Shown here: one piece after another, positions 33,443-41,788 of the stretch
How positions within the stretch are numbered: the stretch's first letter is position 1
How the letters are laid out: each line of letters starts with the position of its first letter
Assembly (NCBI RefSeq): GCF_043195105.1
Contig: NZ_JBAFWO010000001.1
Length of the DNA stretch: 64,000 bases
Reading direction: 5' to 3' (one strand)
Source: NCEH01 sp002257205
GTDB lineage: Bacteria; Pseudomonadota; Alphaproteobacteria; Rhizobiales; Xanthobacteraceae
Notes under the pieces: generated by a model
The model's input: only the letters and a program-made list of their open reading frames with translations
Database searches by the model: none
Told to the model about the DNA's origin: nothing
Position numbers and translations under genes: made by a program

Positions 33443-33594
33443 ATCGTCATGCACGGGCTTGTCCCGTGCATCCACGCGGCACCGCTGGTGCCAGCCGTTC
33501 AAGACCGGTGGGGTCGGCGTCGGCGTGGATGGCCGGGACAGGCCCGGCCATGACGCGCAAAAGACGACGGCTGGTGAAAGAATGACATTCGCGC
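33443..33594. repeat. Dispersed ~150-bp intergenic repeat, copy 2
   Basis: Same orientation and nearly the same sequence as 24688-24837, including the ATGCACGGGCTTGTCCCGTGCAT palindrome, GCCAGCCGTTCAAGACCGGT and CCCGGCCATGACGCG. It lies between convergent ftsK-type and transglutaminase-like genes, where its stems could also act as a bidirectional transcription stop. Confidence 0.85.
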
Positions 33595-33606
33595 CGCTGA
33601 ATCTCC

Positions 33607-34413
33607 TCAGGCCACCTCGTCGGCGGTCACCTGGAAGCTCGCGAGCGTGCACGGGCCGAACGAGGTGACGATGGCGACGTCGGTGGCGTCGCGCCCGCGC
33701 GCCATCAGGATGCGGCCGACGCGCGGCTTGTTGTGCCGGGCATCGAACGTATACCAGCGATCGCCGAGATAGACCTCGAACCAGGCGCTGAAATCCATCG
33801 CCGAGCCGTCCGGCGGCACGCCGATGTCGCCGAGATAGCCGGTGCAATAGCGCGCCGGCAGGTTCATGCAGCGGCACAGGGCGACGGCGAGATGGGCGAA
33901 GTCGCGGCACACGCCGCATTGCTCATTATAGGCGTCGAACGCGGTCTTGGTCGGGCGCGCATGGACATAGCCGAAGGTGATGCGCTGGTGCACGAAATCG
34001 CAGATGGCGCTGACCAGCGGCCAGCCCTTGGGCACATGCCCGAACAGCGACCATGCGATGTCGGACAAGCGGTCGGTCTCGCAATAGCGGCTGCCGAGCA
34101 GATAGAGCAGCACATCCACCGGCAGGTCGGAAAGCGCATGCTGCTGGGCATGCGGCGCGCAGATGTCCGCCTCGCCTGCGTCCAGAATCGTGAAATCGGT
34201 GTACATGGTCAGCCGGCCGGCCGGCGCATTGATGACGTGACAGAAATTGCCGAAGATGTCGTGATAGGTGTTGGCCGGGATCGGCGGATCGAACATCGCC
34301 CGGTCGGGATTCAGCAGGTCGCCGACCCGCGAGGGATGCACGCTCAGCGTCAGGATCATCGGGGTCGGCTGGGGGCAGTCATAAGCGATCCGATAGCCGG
34401 CGTGAATCTTCAT
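33607..34413 (-). CDS. Transglutaminase-like cysteine protease-fold protein, atypical active site
   Basis: 268 residues, no signal peptide. A C-terminal transglutaminase core follows a beta-rich N-terminal domain. The nucleophile is Cys169 in CGVCRDFAH and the acid would be Asp224 in YTFDARHN. The usual HAW histidine is replaced: residues 206-213 read MDFSAWFE with Ser209 (codon AGC). The second family member in this window (40354-41241) keeps HAW. Start ATG 34413 has GGAGA upstream; the longer frame to 34632 runs through tandem repeats and is rejected. Substrate unknown. Confidence 0.8.
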   Translation of the reverse strand: MKIHAGYRIAYDCPQPTPMILTLSVHPSRVGDLLNPDRAMFDPPIPANTYHDIFGNFCHVINAPAGRLTMYTDFTILDAGEADICAPHAQQHALSDLPVDVLLYLLGSRYCETDRLSDIAWSLFGHVPKGWPLVSAICDFVHQRITFGYVHARPTKTAFDAYNEQCGVCRDFAHLAVALCRCMNLPARYCTGYLGDIGVPPDGSAMDFSAWFEVYLGDRWYTFDARHNKPRVGRILMARGRDATDVAIVTSFGPCTLASFQVTADEVA

Positions 34414-34816
34414 CGAAAATCTCCGGCACCGGCGCGCGCAGGGCTGTGAGAGCCGCTGCCCGGCGCGCCGGCAAGGTGAACGTGATCTTGCAAGGTGAAC
34501 GCGATCTTGTCTGAACGGGATCTTGTCTGAACGGGATGCCGTTGCGGCGCGATCCTGGGCGCGTGCCAGCATGTCGCCTGCCGGTTCGTCACCCCGTATC
34601 TTGCGATGCAAGACTAGCATCATCCGGCGCAAATGTTCGACGATTGTCGCGCTCGGCAGGAAAATGGCTGGTTAAATATAGGGCAGCTCCGCATGTGGAT
34701 TGAAAACACGCCCGCAGAGCTGCCGATGCGCGCGACAATAGTCTATAGCTGGAGCGCAGCACCTCGCGGGACGCACGCTTCTCTTTAATTAGCCACCAGA
34801 AGAGCCCGGAAAAAAG
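34414..34816. promoter_or_regulatory. 403-bp divergent promoter with tandem repeats and a hairpin
   Basis: Contains two 19-bp copies of GCAAGGTGAACGYGATCTT (34471-34508) followed by one and a half or more copies of GTCTGAACGGGATCTT (34509-34537). An 11-bp-arm hairpin follows, GGCAGCTCCGC (34682-34692) with GCAGAGCTGCC (34714-34724), with one mismatch. Nothing else recognised. Confidence 0.55.
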
Positions 34817-35611
34817 ATGGCGGACACTCTATTGGCAGCCGACGAGCCGTCGCCGGTCACGGTGCACAACGCGCAGGCGCCGTCCTCGTTCCTGATCGTC
34901 GCCGATCATGCGGGAAATCGCCTGCCGCGCGCGCTCGGGCAGCTCGGGCTTTCGGACGCGGACTGCGCGCGCCACATCGCCATCGATATCGGCATTGCCA
35001 GGGTCTGCCGGCACCTGGCCGATGCGCTGGGCGCGACGCTGATCCAGCAGGATTATTCCCGCCTGGTGATCGATTGCAACCGCCAGCCGGGAACGCCGAC
35101 CTCCACCCCCATCCTCAGCGAGAGCACTAAGATACCGGGAAACATCGACCTCGGGTCCGAGGATGCGGCGCGGCGCGAGGGCGAGATCTTCCGCCCCTAT
35201 CATGATCGCATCGCCGCCGAGCTGGATGCGCGAGCGGCCGCCGGCCGCCCGGCGATCCTGATCGCCATGCACAGCTTCACGCCGGTCTATCTCGGCATCG
35301 CGCGGCCGTGGCACGCGGGCGTGCTCTACAATCGCGACCCGCGCCTCGCCCGCGCCCTGTTCGCCATGCTGGAGCGCGAGCCGGGGCTGGTGGTTGGCGA
35401 CAACGAGCCCTATTCGGTCAGCGATGCGTCCGACTACACGATCCCGATCCATGGCGAGCGGCGCGGCCTGCTCCATGTGGCGGTGGAAATCCGCCAGGAT
35501 CTGATCGCAGAAGCGGCCGGGCAGGCGGCCTGGGGCGCGCGCATGGCGCACCTGCTGGTGTCCGCCCTTGCGGCCCTCGGCGAACCCGAGCCGGTGGCCG
35601 CCGCCTCCTGA
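34817..35611 (+). CDS. N-formylglutamate amidohydrolase-like protein
   Basis: 264 residues of the HutG/N-formylglutamate amidohydrolase family, zinc hydrolases that act on N-formyl-L-glutamate in histidine degradation. Recognisable blocks are FLIVADHAGN (about 25-34), the AIDIGIA segment, DCNRQPG, AMHSFTP (about residue 151, metal/substrate His) and the closing VAVEIRQDL. No hut genes are adjacent, so the true substrate may differ. Preceded by GAAGAGCCCGG before ATG 34817. Confidence 0.85.
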   Translation: MADTLLAADEPSPVTVHNAQAPSSFLIVADHAGNRLPRALGQLGLSDADCARHIAIDIGIARVCRHLADALGATLIQQDYSRLVIDCNRQPGTPTSTPILSESTKIPGNIDLGSEDAARREGEIFRPYHDRIAAELDARAAAGRPAILIAMHSFTPVYLGIARPWHAGVLYNRDPRLARALFAMLEREPGLVVGDNEPYSVSDASDYTIPIHGERRGLLHVAVEIRQDLIAEAAGQAAWGARMAHLLVSALAALGEPEPVAAAS

Positions 35612-35754
35612 CGCGCGATGGGCGCCGGCTCGGACTTGACTGTAAGCCGGCGCGCCTGCGCAGATGTGGTGCGGAGCACACGCGCGGGACGTGGCGGGGG
35701 AACCCAAGCACGATCTTCACCGTTGGTGGCGTGTTTCCCAGCCTGGAGGGCAGC

Positions 35755-36006
35755 ATGGGCATCTTGTGGACCATCATCATCGGCTTTATCGCCGGCATCG
35801 TCGCAAAGCTGATCTATTCCGGCCCCAACGAGCCGCAGGGCTTCATCCTGACCACCGTGCTCGGCATCGTCGGCGCCCTGGTGGCGACCTATCTCGGCCA
35901 GGCCATCGGCTGGTATCAGGCGGGCGAGGGGGCGGGCTTCATCGGCGCGGTGGTCGGTGCGCTGATCGTCCTGCTGGCCTGGGGCCAATTGGCGCGTCGG
36001 GCCTGA
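35755..36006 (+). CDS. GlsB/YeaQ/YmgE-family small membrane protein
   Basis: 83 residues, three hydrophobic helices (about 1-18, 28-48, 58-78) rich in glycine (GFIAGIVAKLI, GIVGALVATYLGQAIG, GAVVGALIVLLAWG), the pattern of the transglycosylase-associated/YeaQ stress protein family. ATG 35755 is preceded by GGAGGG. Function in this family is poorly defined (general stress). Confidence 0.85.
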   Translation: MGILWTIIIGFIAGIVAKLIYSGPNEPQGFILTTVLGIVGALVATYLGQAIGWYQAGEGAGFIGAVVGALIVLLAWGQLARRA

Positions 36007-36009
36007 GCC

Positions 36010-36912
36010 TCACTCCTCCGGCAGGCGCCGCAGCGGACGGTCCGCGAACGAGGGCGGTGCCGGGGGTGCCGCCCACGAACGGATTCCAAGGTCGCTGACA
36101 GGATCCGCCGGGCGCGCCGGCGCCGGCTGGGGCGTGACCGCGGGGGTGGCATTTTCCGGCGGCGCATTTTGCGATGCGGTATTTTTGGACGCGGCATTTT
36201 CCGATGCCCCCTGCGCGGGCGCGGCACTCGGCGTCTGAGGCCGGGCGGTGGCGTGCACGCACCGGGCCGCGAAGCGGGCGCGCACGCCATTCATGTCCCG
36301 ATAGGCGAAGCGCGCCTCGAACGCGGTACGCCCGCGGCCCTGGGCGCGGATGAACAAGGTGCCCTGGTCCGGCAAGGTCCGCAGCAGCCGTTCCGGATCG
36401 GGGGCGAACAAATCCTGCCGGTTGGCAGCCACGTGCCATGTGCCCGTGACCGGCGCCGCGCCCTCGATGCGGTAGGTCACCCGTGCCGTCGCATCCGGCA
36501 GCACGAGGGCGGGGGACGAGACCATCATATCCAGCTGGCCGTCGAAACAGCGCAGCGCGAGGATGGACTGGTCCTTCTCGACCCAGATGGAGGCCGAGAT
36601 CTGCGGGCGATCATCGGCCGGGGATCGCGATTCGATGATGGTCCAGTTTTGCGGAACGGGCGGTAGCGGCCGGGTGGCTTCGGGGCAGGCCTGTCCCGCG
36701 CCCGGGCTCGCAACCGGCGCGCACGGGGCCTGAATGCCCGTGCCGGTGGGCTGGGCCAGCGCACCCGTGCTAGCGAGTGCGGCCACGAGGATGGCGCTCC
36801 AGACGCGGGACAGTGACGCTCTCCGACTTGCTCGCGATGATGTGGCAAGGCACTCATAGAGCGAACCGCGCGCGTTTCCAATCCAAGGGTGCTCCAATCG
36901 GGGGTGCTCCAA
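36010..36912 (-). CDS. Secreted protein with a VasI-like domain (hypothetical)
   Basis: Up to 300 residues. A hydrophobic stretch RVWSAILVAALASTGALAQ (about 36-54) looks like a signal peptide but with a long polar leader, so the true start is uncertain. The middle (about 88-220; WTIIESRSPADDRPQISASIW ... LALRCFDGQLDMMV ... TRIEG-type strands ... FEARFAYRDMNGV) resembles the beta-rich domain of VasI/VirK-like secreted proteins. The C-terminus is an Ala/Asn/Pro-rich tail with NAASKNTASQNAPPENA repeats. No type VI genes are nearby. Convergent with the YeaQ-type gene, with a 3-bp gap. Confidence 0.5.
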   Translation of the reverse strand: MEHPRLEHPWIGNARGSLYECLATSSRASRRASLSRVWSAILVAALASTGALAQPTGTGIQAPCAPVASPGAGQACPEATRPLPPVPQNWTIIESRSPADDRPQISASIWVEKDQSILALRCFDGQLDMMVSSPALVLPDATARVTYRIEGAAPVTGTWHVAANRQDLFAPDPERLLRTLPDQGTLFIRAQGRGRTAFEARFAYRDMNGVRARFAARCVHATARPQTPSAAPAQGASENAASKNTASQNAPPENATPAVTPQPAPARPADPVSDLGIRSWAAPPAPPSFADRPLRRLPEE

Positions 36913-36933
36913 TCGGGCACTCCAATCCGGGGG
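36877..36933. repeat. Four tandem TCCAATC units
   Basis: Units of 13-16 bp, each beginning TCCAATC, at 36877, 36893, 36908 and 36921, in the overlapping 5' regions of two divergent genes. Function unknown. Confidence 0.6.
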
Positions 36934-36968
36934 CGCGGCGCGCGCCGCGTCGGTCGAAGAGAAAAAAC

Positions 36969-37655
36969 GTGATTCCCTGGCTTCTGCTCGACACCGCTGA
37001 AGTGCCCGATGGCGGCGGAACCTTGCGCCTGATGCGGCGCGGCACCGAATTCTCCATCATGGCCGGCGCCACCGAGCTGATGAACAGCCGCCTCAGCGGA
37101 TCGGAGGAGGCGCTTGCCGCCCTCGCCAGCGCGCGGCTGCTCGCGTCGCCGGCGCCGCGTGTCCTGATCGGCGGGCTCGGCATGGGGTTCACCTTGCGGG
37201 CCGCGCTCGCCGCGTTCGGCCCCGAGGCGCGGATCGTGGTCGCCGAGCTGGTGCCGGCGGTGGTCGGCTGGGCGCGCGGCCCGATGGCCGCCCTCTATGG
37301 CGATTGCCTCGCCGATCCCCGGCTCGAACTGTGGACCGGCGACGTCGCCGCGCTGATCCGCGCGGAGGTGGACGCGTTCGACGCCATCCTGCTCGATGTG
37401 GACAATGGGCCGGACGGCCTGACGCGGGCCGCCAACGACAGCCTGTATGACGCCGCCGGCCTGCGCGCGGCGCTGCGGGCGCTGCGGCCCGGCGGGCTGC
37501 TCGCGGTCTGGTCTTCCGGGCCGGATGCGGGCTTCACCCAGCGCCTCAAGCGCAGCGGATTTGCCGTCGAGGAGGTCCGGGTCCGGGCGAACGGAAAGCG
37601 CGGCGGCGCCCGCCATGTGATCTGGGTCGCCACCAAGGCCGCGCGCCGCGCCTGA
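36969..37655 (+). CDS. Spermidine synthase-like methyltransferase-fold protein
   Basis: 228 residues of the spermine/spermidine synthase-like family: VLIGGLGMGFTLRAAL (S-adenosyl glycine loop, about 61-76), acidic end of strand 2 in VAELVPAVVGWARG, and the DAILLDVDNGPDGLTRAAN block (about 136-154) holding the catalytic-site aspartate. It may aminopropylate polyamines, but members of this short branch are uncharacterised. The GTG at 36969 matches the expected N-terminus IPWLLLDTA; only a weak GAAGAG lies upstream. The in-frame extension to 36777 overlaps the divergent gene. Confidence 0.75.
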   Translation: MIPWLLLDTAEVPDGGGTLRLMRRGTEFSIMAGATELMNSRLSGSEEALAALASARLLASPAPRVLIGGLGMGFTLRAALAAFGPEARIVVAELVPAVVGWARGPMAALYGDCLADPRLELWTGDVAALIRAEVDAFDAILLDVDNGPDGLTRAANDSLYDAAGLRAALRALRPGGLLAVWSSGPDAGFTQRLKRSGFAVEEVRVRANGKRGGARHVIWVATKAARRA

Positions 37656-37805
37656 GCACGGCGCGTGCCCGGGTCTCGCCCCTTCGTCGGCTCCGCACGC
37701 GGCCCGGATTCATGTTGGGCGAACGTTCGCGCGAAATGGCGGTTTCATCGGCCGGAAAGCCGCGGAGGAGCCCCACCGAACCCCTGTTCGTCCGCGCTAA
37801 GTCCA

Positions 37806-37821
37806 TGTTTCACGTGAAACA
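37806..37821. promoter_or_regulatory. parS centromere site 1
   Basis: TGTTTCACGTGAAACA, an exact copy of the bacterial chromosomal ParB-binding consensus, embedded in an 18-bp palindrome (AT...AT flanks). Intergenic, 150 bp after the spermidine-synthase-like gene. Confidence 0.93.
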
Positions 37822-37884
37822 TTTTCAAAAAAGCGGCCGTTCCACGCGCTTCGGCGGGTAACAAATCGCGCGGCGGAACCTGCA

Positions 37885-38040
37885 TCAGGGCGCCTTGATC
37901 ACCCGCAGCAGCACCCACAGCAAGGCGCCGCAGCTGGACAAGGTGATCCCGATCACCGCCACCAGCATGAGGAAATCCAGGTTCGTCATGCCAAAGAGGC
38001 TGAGGCCGATGCGCCGGCGTTTCAACCGAGGCAGCGGCAT
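37885..38040 (-). CDS. Small single-pass membrane protein (51 aa)
   Basis: Reads MPLPRLKRRRIGLSLFGMTN, then a hydrophobic helix (about 22-48: FLMLVAVIGITLSSCGALLWVLLRV), ending IKAP. Positive-inside charge suggests the N-terminus is cytoplasmic. ATG 38040 gives 51 residues; the internal ATG 37989 (MTNLDFLML) would give 34. Same strand as, and 50 bp downstream of, the SLC13-type permease gene. I do not know a function; its short length means coding status rests on the clean hydrophobic helix and basic N-terminus. Confidence 0.45.
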   Translation of the reverse strand: MPLPRLKRRRIGLSLFGMTNLDFLMLVAVIGITLSSCGALLWVLLRVIKAP

Positions 38041-38090
38041 CGGTCAAAAATTCACACGCCTCATGTGCCGGCGATCATGGGCGCCGGTTC

Positions 38091-39923
38091 TCAGAGCGGC
38101 AGGAAGATGGGGATCAGGATCACGGTGACGATCATCGCCACGATGGTGAAGGGCACCCCCACCTTCACGAAATCGCCGAACCCATATTGGCCCGGACCCA
38201 CCACCAAAGTGTTCACCGGCGAGGAAATGGGTGTCATGAAGGCCGCGGAGGCAGCGATCGCCACCACCATGGCGAACGGATAGGGCGAGGCGCCGAGATC
38301 CTTGGCGATCGCCAGCGCCACCGGCGCCATCAGCACCGCCGTCGCGGTGTTGGAAATGAACAGGCCCAGCAGCGCCGTGATGACGAAGATGGTGCCGAGC
38401 ACGAGGTGGGGCGCCGCCTGTCCCACCAGCGCCAGCACCGCGTCGGCGGCAAGATCGACCCCGCCAGTGCGTTGCAGGGCGATGGAGAAGGGCAGCATGC
38501 CGACGATCAGGATCAGGCTCTTCCAGCTGATCGAGCGATAGGCGCTGTTGAAATCCACGCAATGCAGCAGGCCCATGAGCAGGCAGCCGATGATCGCGGC
38601 CTGCACATTGGGAATGACGCCGCTGACCATCAGCGCGACCACCAGGGCGAGCACGCCCAGCGCCTGCGGCGCCCGGCTCGCGGCCGGAAGCACCTCCTCC
38701 AGTTCCGCCGGCATGTTGAGCACGACGAGGTCTTCCATATAGTCCTGCAAGGCCCGGATATCGGACCAGAAGCCCACCATCAGCAGCGTGTCGCCCAGCT
38801 TGAGGCGTTCATGCAGCAGATCGGCGGACGCGACCTTGGCGCCATGCCGCAGGCCGATGACCGTGAGGCCGTATTCCGAGCGCACCCGCGCCTCCAGCAC
38901 CGTGCCGCCGATGAGGCGGGAGTCGGCCGGCAGCATCACTTCCACCATGCCCAGCTCCTGCGAGCGGTCGGAGAAATAATCCCCGTGGGCGAGCGGAATG
39001 CGCTCCACCTTCCAGGTGGCGCGCAGCGCCTCGAGCTGCTCGGGGGTGGCGTGCGCATCCACCAGCAGCACGTCGCCGGGCTCGATGCGGGTGCGCGCGC
39101 CCGGCCGGATGACTTCAAGGGTCCGGCCTATTCCGCGCTCGATGGCCAGCAGGTTAACGCCCGAGGCGCGCAGCGATATTTCCTCCAGCCGCCGCCCGGC
39201 CAGCGGCGAGCCGAGCGCGACCCGCACCCGCTGCGCCCGGTCGGCGAGCCCATAGCGCTGCACCCAGTCGCGCAGGCTCGGCCGCCGGTTCATGCCGGCG
39301 CTGGGTTTGCTTTTGCCGCCCAGCATCCGGCGCGCGAACAGCATGTAGAGAATGCCCAGGACCAGCAGCGGCAGGCCGAACGGCGTGAAGCTGAAGAAGC
39401 CGAACCCGGCAAACCCCTGCCGGATGAGCTCGGCGTTCACCACCAGATTGGGCGCCGTCGCAACCAGGGTCAGCATGCCGCTGATGAGGGCCGCGAAGCT
39501 GAGGGGCATCATCAGCCGGCTGGGCGAAGTGCCCCGGTTCTGCGAGATCCGCAGCACCACGGGGATGAAGATCGCCACCACCGCTGTAGAACTCATCAGC
39601 GCTCCAAGGCCACCCACCGCCGCCATGAGCAGGACCAGCAGGCGCGTGTCGCTGCCGCCCGCCTTGGTGTCCAGCCAATCGCCCAGCCGCCGCGCGACGC
39701 CGGTGCGCACCAACCCTTCGCCGATCACGAACAAGGCGGCGATAAGCACGATCGAGGGATCGCTGAAGCCGGCCAGGGCCTCGCTCATGGTGACGATGCC
39801 GGTCAGCGGTATGGCGACGATGACCAGCAGCGCCACCGCATCCATGCGCGGCCGGTTGACGATGAACATCACCACGGCGGCGGCGAGCATGGTCAGGACA
39901 ATGGCGAGTTCAGCGTTCATCAA
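38091..39923 (-). CDS. SLC13-type (DASS/ArsB-NhaD superfamily) permease with TrkA-C domains
   Basis: 610 residues. Two membrane halves (about 5-195 and 405-610) flank a soluble insert (about 215-400) containing two TrkA-C/RCK_C-like domains (SLRASGVNLLAIERG; EVMLPADSRLIGGTVLEARVRSEYGLTVIGLRHG). The halves carry the repeated Ser/Asn/Pro-type loops SSTAVVAIFIPVV (about residue 111) and SNTATAVLMAPVAL (about residue 535) of divalent anion/Na+ symporters. The family moves sulphate, dicarboxylates or similar anions; the TrkA-C insert suggests nucleotide or ion control. Start ATG 39923 or 39920. Confidence 0.88.
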   Translation of the reverse strand: MMNAELAIVLTMLAAAVVMFIVNRPRMDAVALLVIVAIPLTGIVTMSEALAGFSDPSIVLIAALFVIGEGLVRTGVARRLGDWLDTKAGGSDTRLLVLLMAAVGGLGALMSSTAVVAIFIPVVLRISQNRGTSPSRLMMPLSFAALISGMLTLVATAPNLVVNAELIRQGFAGFGFFSFTPFGLPLLVLGILYMLFARRMLGGKSKPSAGMNRRPSLRDWVQRYGLADRAQRVRVALGSPLAGRRLEEISLRASGVNLLAIERGIGRTLEVIRPGARTRIEPGDVLLVDAHATPEQLEALRATWKVERIPLAHGDYFSDRSQELGMVEVMLPADSRLIGGTVLEARVRSEYGLTVIGLRHGAKVASADLLHERLKLGDTLLMVGFWSDIRALQDYMEDLVVLNMPAELEEVLPAASRAPQALGVLALVVALMVSGVIPNVQAAIIGCLLMGLLHCVDFNSAYRSISWKSLILIVGMLPFSIALQRTGGVDLAADAVLALVGQAAPHLVLGTIFVITALLGLFISNTATAVLMAPVALAIAKDLGASPYPFAMVVAIAASAAFMTPISSPVNTLVVGPGQYGFGDFVKVGVPFTIVAMIVTVILIPIFLPL

Positions 39924-40353
39924 ACTTCCTCAGACCCGGTCCTGGCCGAAGGCGACGGTGCGGCACCCTGGTGCGCTCCAAGGCTTCCGGCCGAGCTTTG
40001 TCCTCTGTTCCCCGGATCGGTGCGGATTGCAACCTTGACGGCGCGCCACCTGCACGACACAGATTCGGTAAAGGTGCATTCTGCGGCGGTCGAGCTTTTC
40101 CGGAGGCTCCACGGGGACACGGCGAATGCCGGGGGCAGGGCACTTCGGCGCGACAGGCGTGGCGCGACAGGGATGGCGTGGGAGGCGTGGGGGCAGGGCG
40201 ATGATGCGACACGAGATCGAGGCGGTGCGCCTTTCGCCGCGACTTCTGGCCGGCGGCGCGCAGGCCACCGGCGCCTGACCCAGTGTCAGCCGAGCGCAGT
40301 TTTCCCATTCGGATTGTTCGGAACAGGCGGCACACGCGGCCGCACGAGGGCTC
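39924..40353. other. 430-bp divergent intergenic region
   Basis: Between the SLC13-type permease and a transglutaminase gene. I see no operator, hairpin or gene I can support. Confidence 0.5.
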
Positions 40354-41241
40354 ATGGCACGGATCAGCATCGTCCATACGACTGAGTATACCTACCGCAA
40401 TCCCGTCGGCCTGACCCGCCACCGCATGATGCTGCGGCCGGACGACAGCCACGACCTGCGCCTCCACAGCGCGACCCTGAAGGTGGAGCCGGAGCCCGCC
40501 AGCATCCGCTGGGCGCATGACGTGTTCAACAATTCCATCTGCTTTCTGGAATGGCCGCAGGATCTGCGTACCGAACGCCTCAGCATCGTCTCCACGCTCG
40601 ACCTGACGCACCATCCCGAAGGACCGCCCTTGCCGGTATACAGCCTGGAGCCGGCGGCGGAATTGTTTCCCTTCTCTTATGCCGCGTCGGAAATCGCCGA
40701 TGTCGCGCGCCTCGCGGAACGCCAGCAGCCGGATCCAAACAACATCGTCGACCAATGGGCCCGCCGCTTCCTGGGCGATGGCGGAAAGGGCCGCACGCTG
40801 GAGGTGATGGAGGCGATCACCCACGCCATCAAGGCCGAGTTCCGCTATGGCGCGCGCCACGAGGCGGGCACTCAGACAGCGGCCGAGACGCTGACGCTCC
40901 GATCCGGCACGTGCCGCGATTTCGCGGTGCTGATGATGGAAGCGCTCCGCAGCTTCGGTCTCGCCGCCCGGTTCGTCACGGGGTATCTTTATCCCGACAG
41001 CTTCGGCGAGACAGTGGGCGGCGGCAGCACCCATGCTTGGTGCAGCGTCTATCTGCCGGGGGCTGGATGGGTCGAATACGACCCCACCAACGGACTTGTG
41101 GCCGGTGCCAATCTGATCCGGGTCGGCGTGACGCGCGCGTCCGAACAGGCGATCCCGATTTCAGGCGGCTTCATCGGCGATGCGAGCGATCCGCTTGCCA
41201 TGCACGTGGATGTGGCGGTGCGCGCGGTGGCTGCAACCTAG
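40354..41241 (+). CDS. Transglutaminase-like protein with intact catalytic triad
   Basis: 295 residues. The N-terminal beta domain starts RISIVHTTEYTYRNPVGLTRHRMMLRP, the usual bacterial transglutaminase-like N-terminal domain. It is followed by the core with Cys187 (GTCRDF), His227 (THAWCSVYL) and Asp243 (EYDPTNG). Expected to be a cytoplasmic protease/amidase or transamidase; no signal peptide. It differs from the member at 33607-34413, which lacks the histidine. Confidence 0.88.
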   Translation: MARISIVHTTEYTYRNPVGLTRHRMMLRPDDSHDLRLHSATLKVEPEPASIRWAHDVFNNSICFLEWPQDLRTERLSIVSTLDLTHHPEGPPLPVYSLEPAAELFPFSYAASEIADVARLAERQQPDPNNIVDQWARRFLGDGGKGRTLEVMEAITHAIKAEFRYGARHEAGTQTAAETLTLRSGTCRDFAVLMMEALRSFGLAARFVTGYLYPDSFGETVGGGSTHAWCSVYLPGAGWVEYDPTNGLVAGANLIRVGVTRASEQAIPISGGFIGDASDPLAMHVDVAVRAVAAT

Positions 41242-41542
41242 CGGGCGTCTGCAACCGCAAATGCGGAGCATCCGCCGGGGCCGGACGATCGCATCTTTTT
41301 AAGGCGCCCCCACCGTCCGCGACACGTCGCATTCGGCCGAACCGGATCGGCGGGCGCCGTCCGCTTTGGCGACGGCGGGTCCTCGGGAGTCAAGGCGACA
41401 CCCGGATCTCGCCCGATCCGGGTGGGAGCGCAGCCACGCCTCCCTTTGGGAGGCCGATGGCGCGAACCGCGGCAAATCTCGTCCGTGCGTAAATTATGGG
41501 CAGAAGAAGCTGAAAAATTCACGTTGACGAGCGGGCGAACTG

Positions 41543-41554
41543 TCAGCACGCTGA
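41543..41554. promoter_or_regulatory. TCAGCACGCTGA palindrome, operator copy 1
   Basis: Dyad arms TCAG/CTGA. Exactly 50 bp (about five helical turns) from the second copy. Confidence 0.5.
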
Positions 41555-41574
41555 TCATCGACGATCTAGGAGGT

Positions 41575-41624
41575 CAAGGCATATCCATATGATCAGTATG
41601 CTGATTATATGGTGCTGCGCCTTG
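41575..41624. promoter_or_regulatory. Layered dyad containing TCAGTATGCTGA, operator copy 2
   Basis: Three nested complementary pairs share one centre: CAAGGC (41575-41580)/GCCTTG (41619-41624), CCATAT (41585-41590)/ATATGG (41607-41612), ATCAG (41592-41596)/CTGAT (41601-41605). The inner part is the second copy of the TCAGNANGCTGA palindrome (41593-41604). Confidence 0.55.
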
Positions 41625-41788
41625 AAGGTCCCGTCACCGACTGAAAATCCGCGCACGCTTAGGCGTAAAGAAAAGCAATAATCCAGAGTTATTCACGTTT
41701 CCTGGCGAGATTATTTCGGTGCCAAGGATATTCGTGGCTTGAGATATGGACGTCAGTTCCGGCGAGACTCATATTTATCAGAGGGGAT

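Larger units (their letters stand above)
41242..41788. promoter_or_regulatory. 547-bp promoter region before the orphan binding protein
   Basis: AT-richer in its right half. It holds two TCAGNANGCTGA palindromes spaced 50 bp apart and a three-layer dyad (separate entries). No gene recognised. Confidence 0.6.

Noticed and set aside
24688..33594. Possible CRISPR array or insertion-sequence ends
   Set aside because: The two repeats are 8.6 kb apart, intergenic and in direct orientation, with no spacers, transposase or target duplication.
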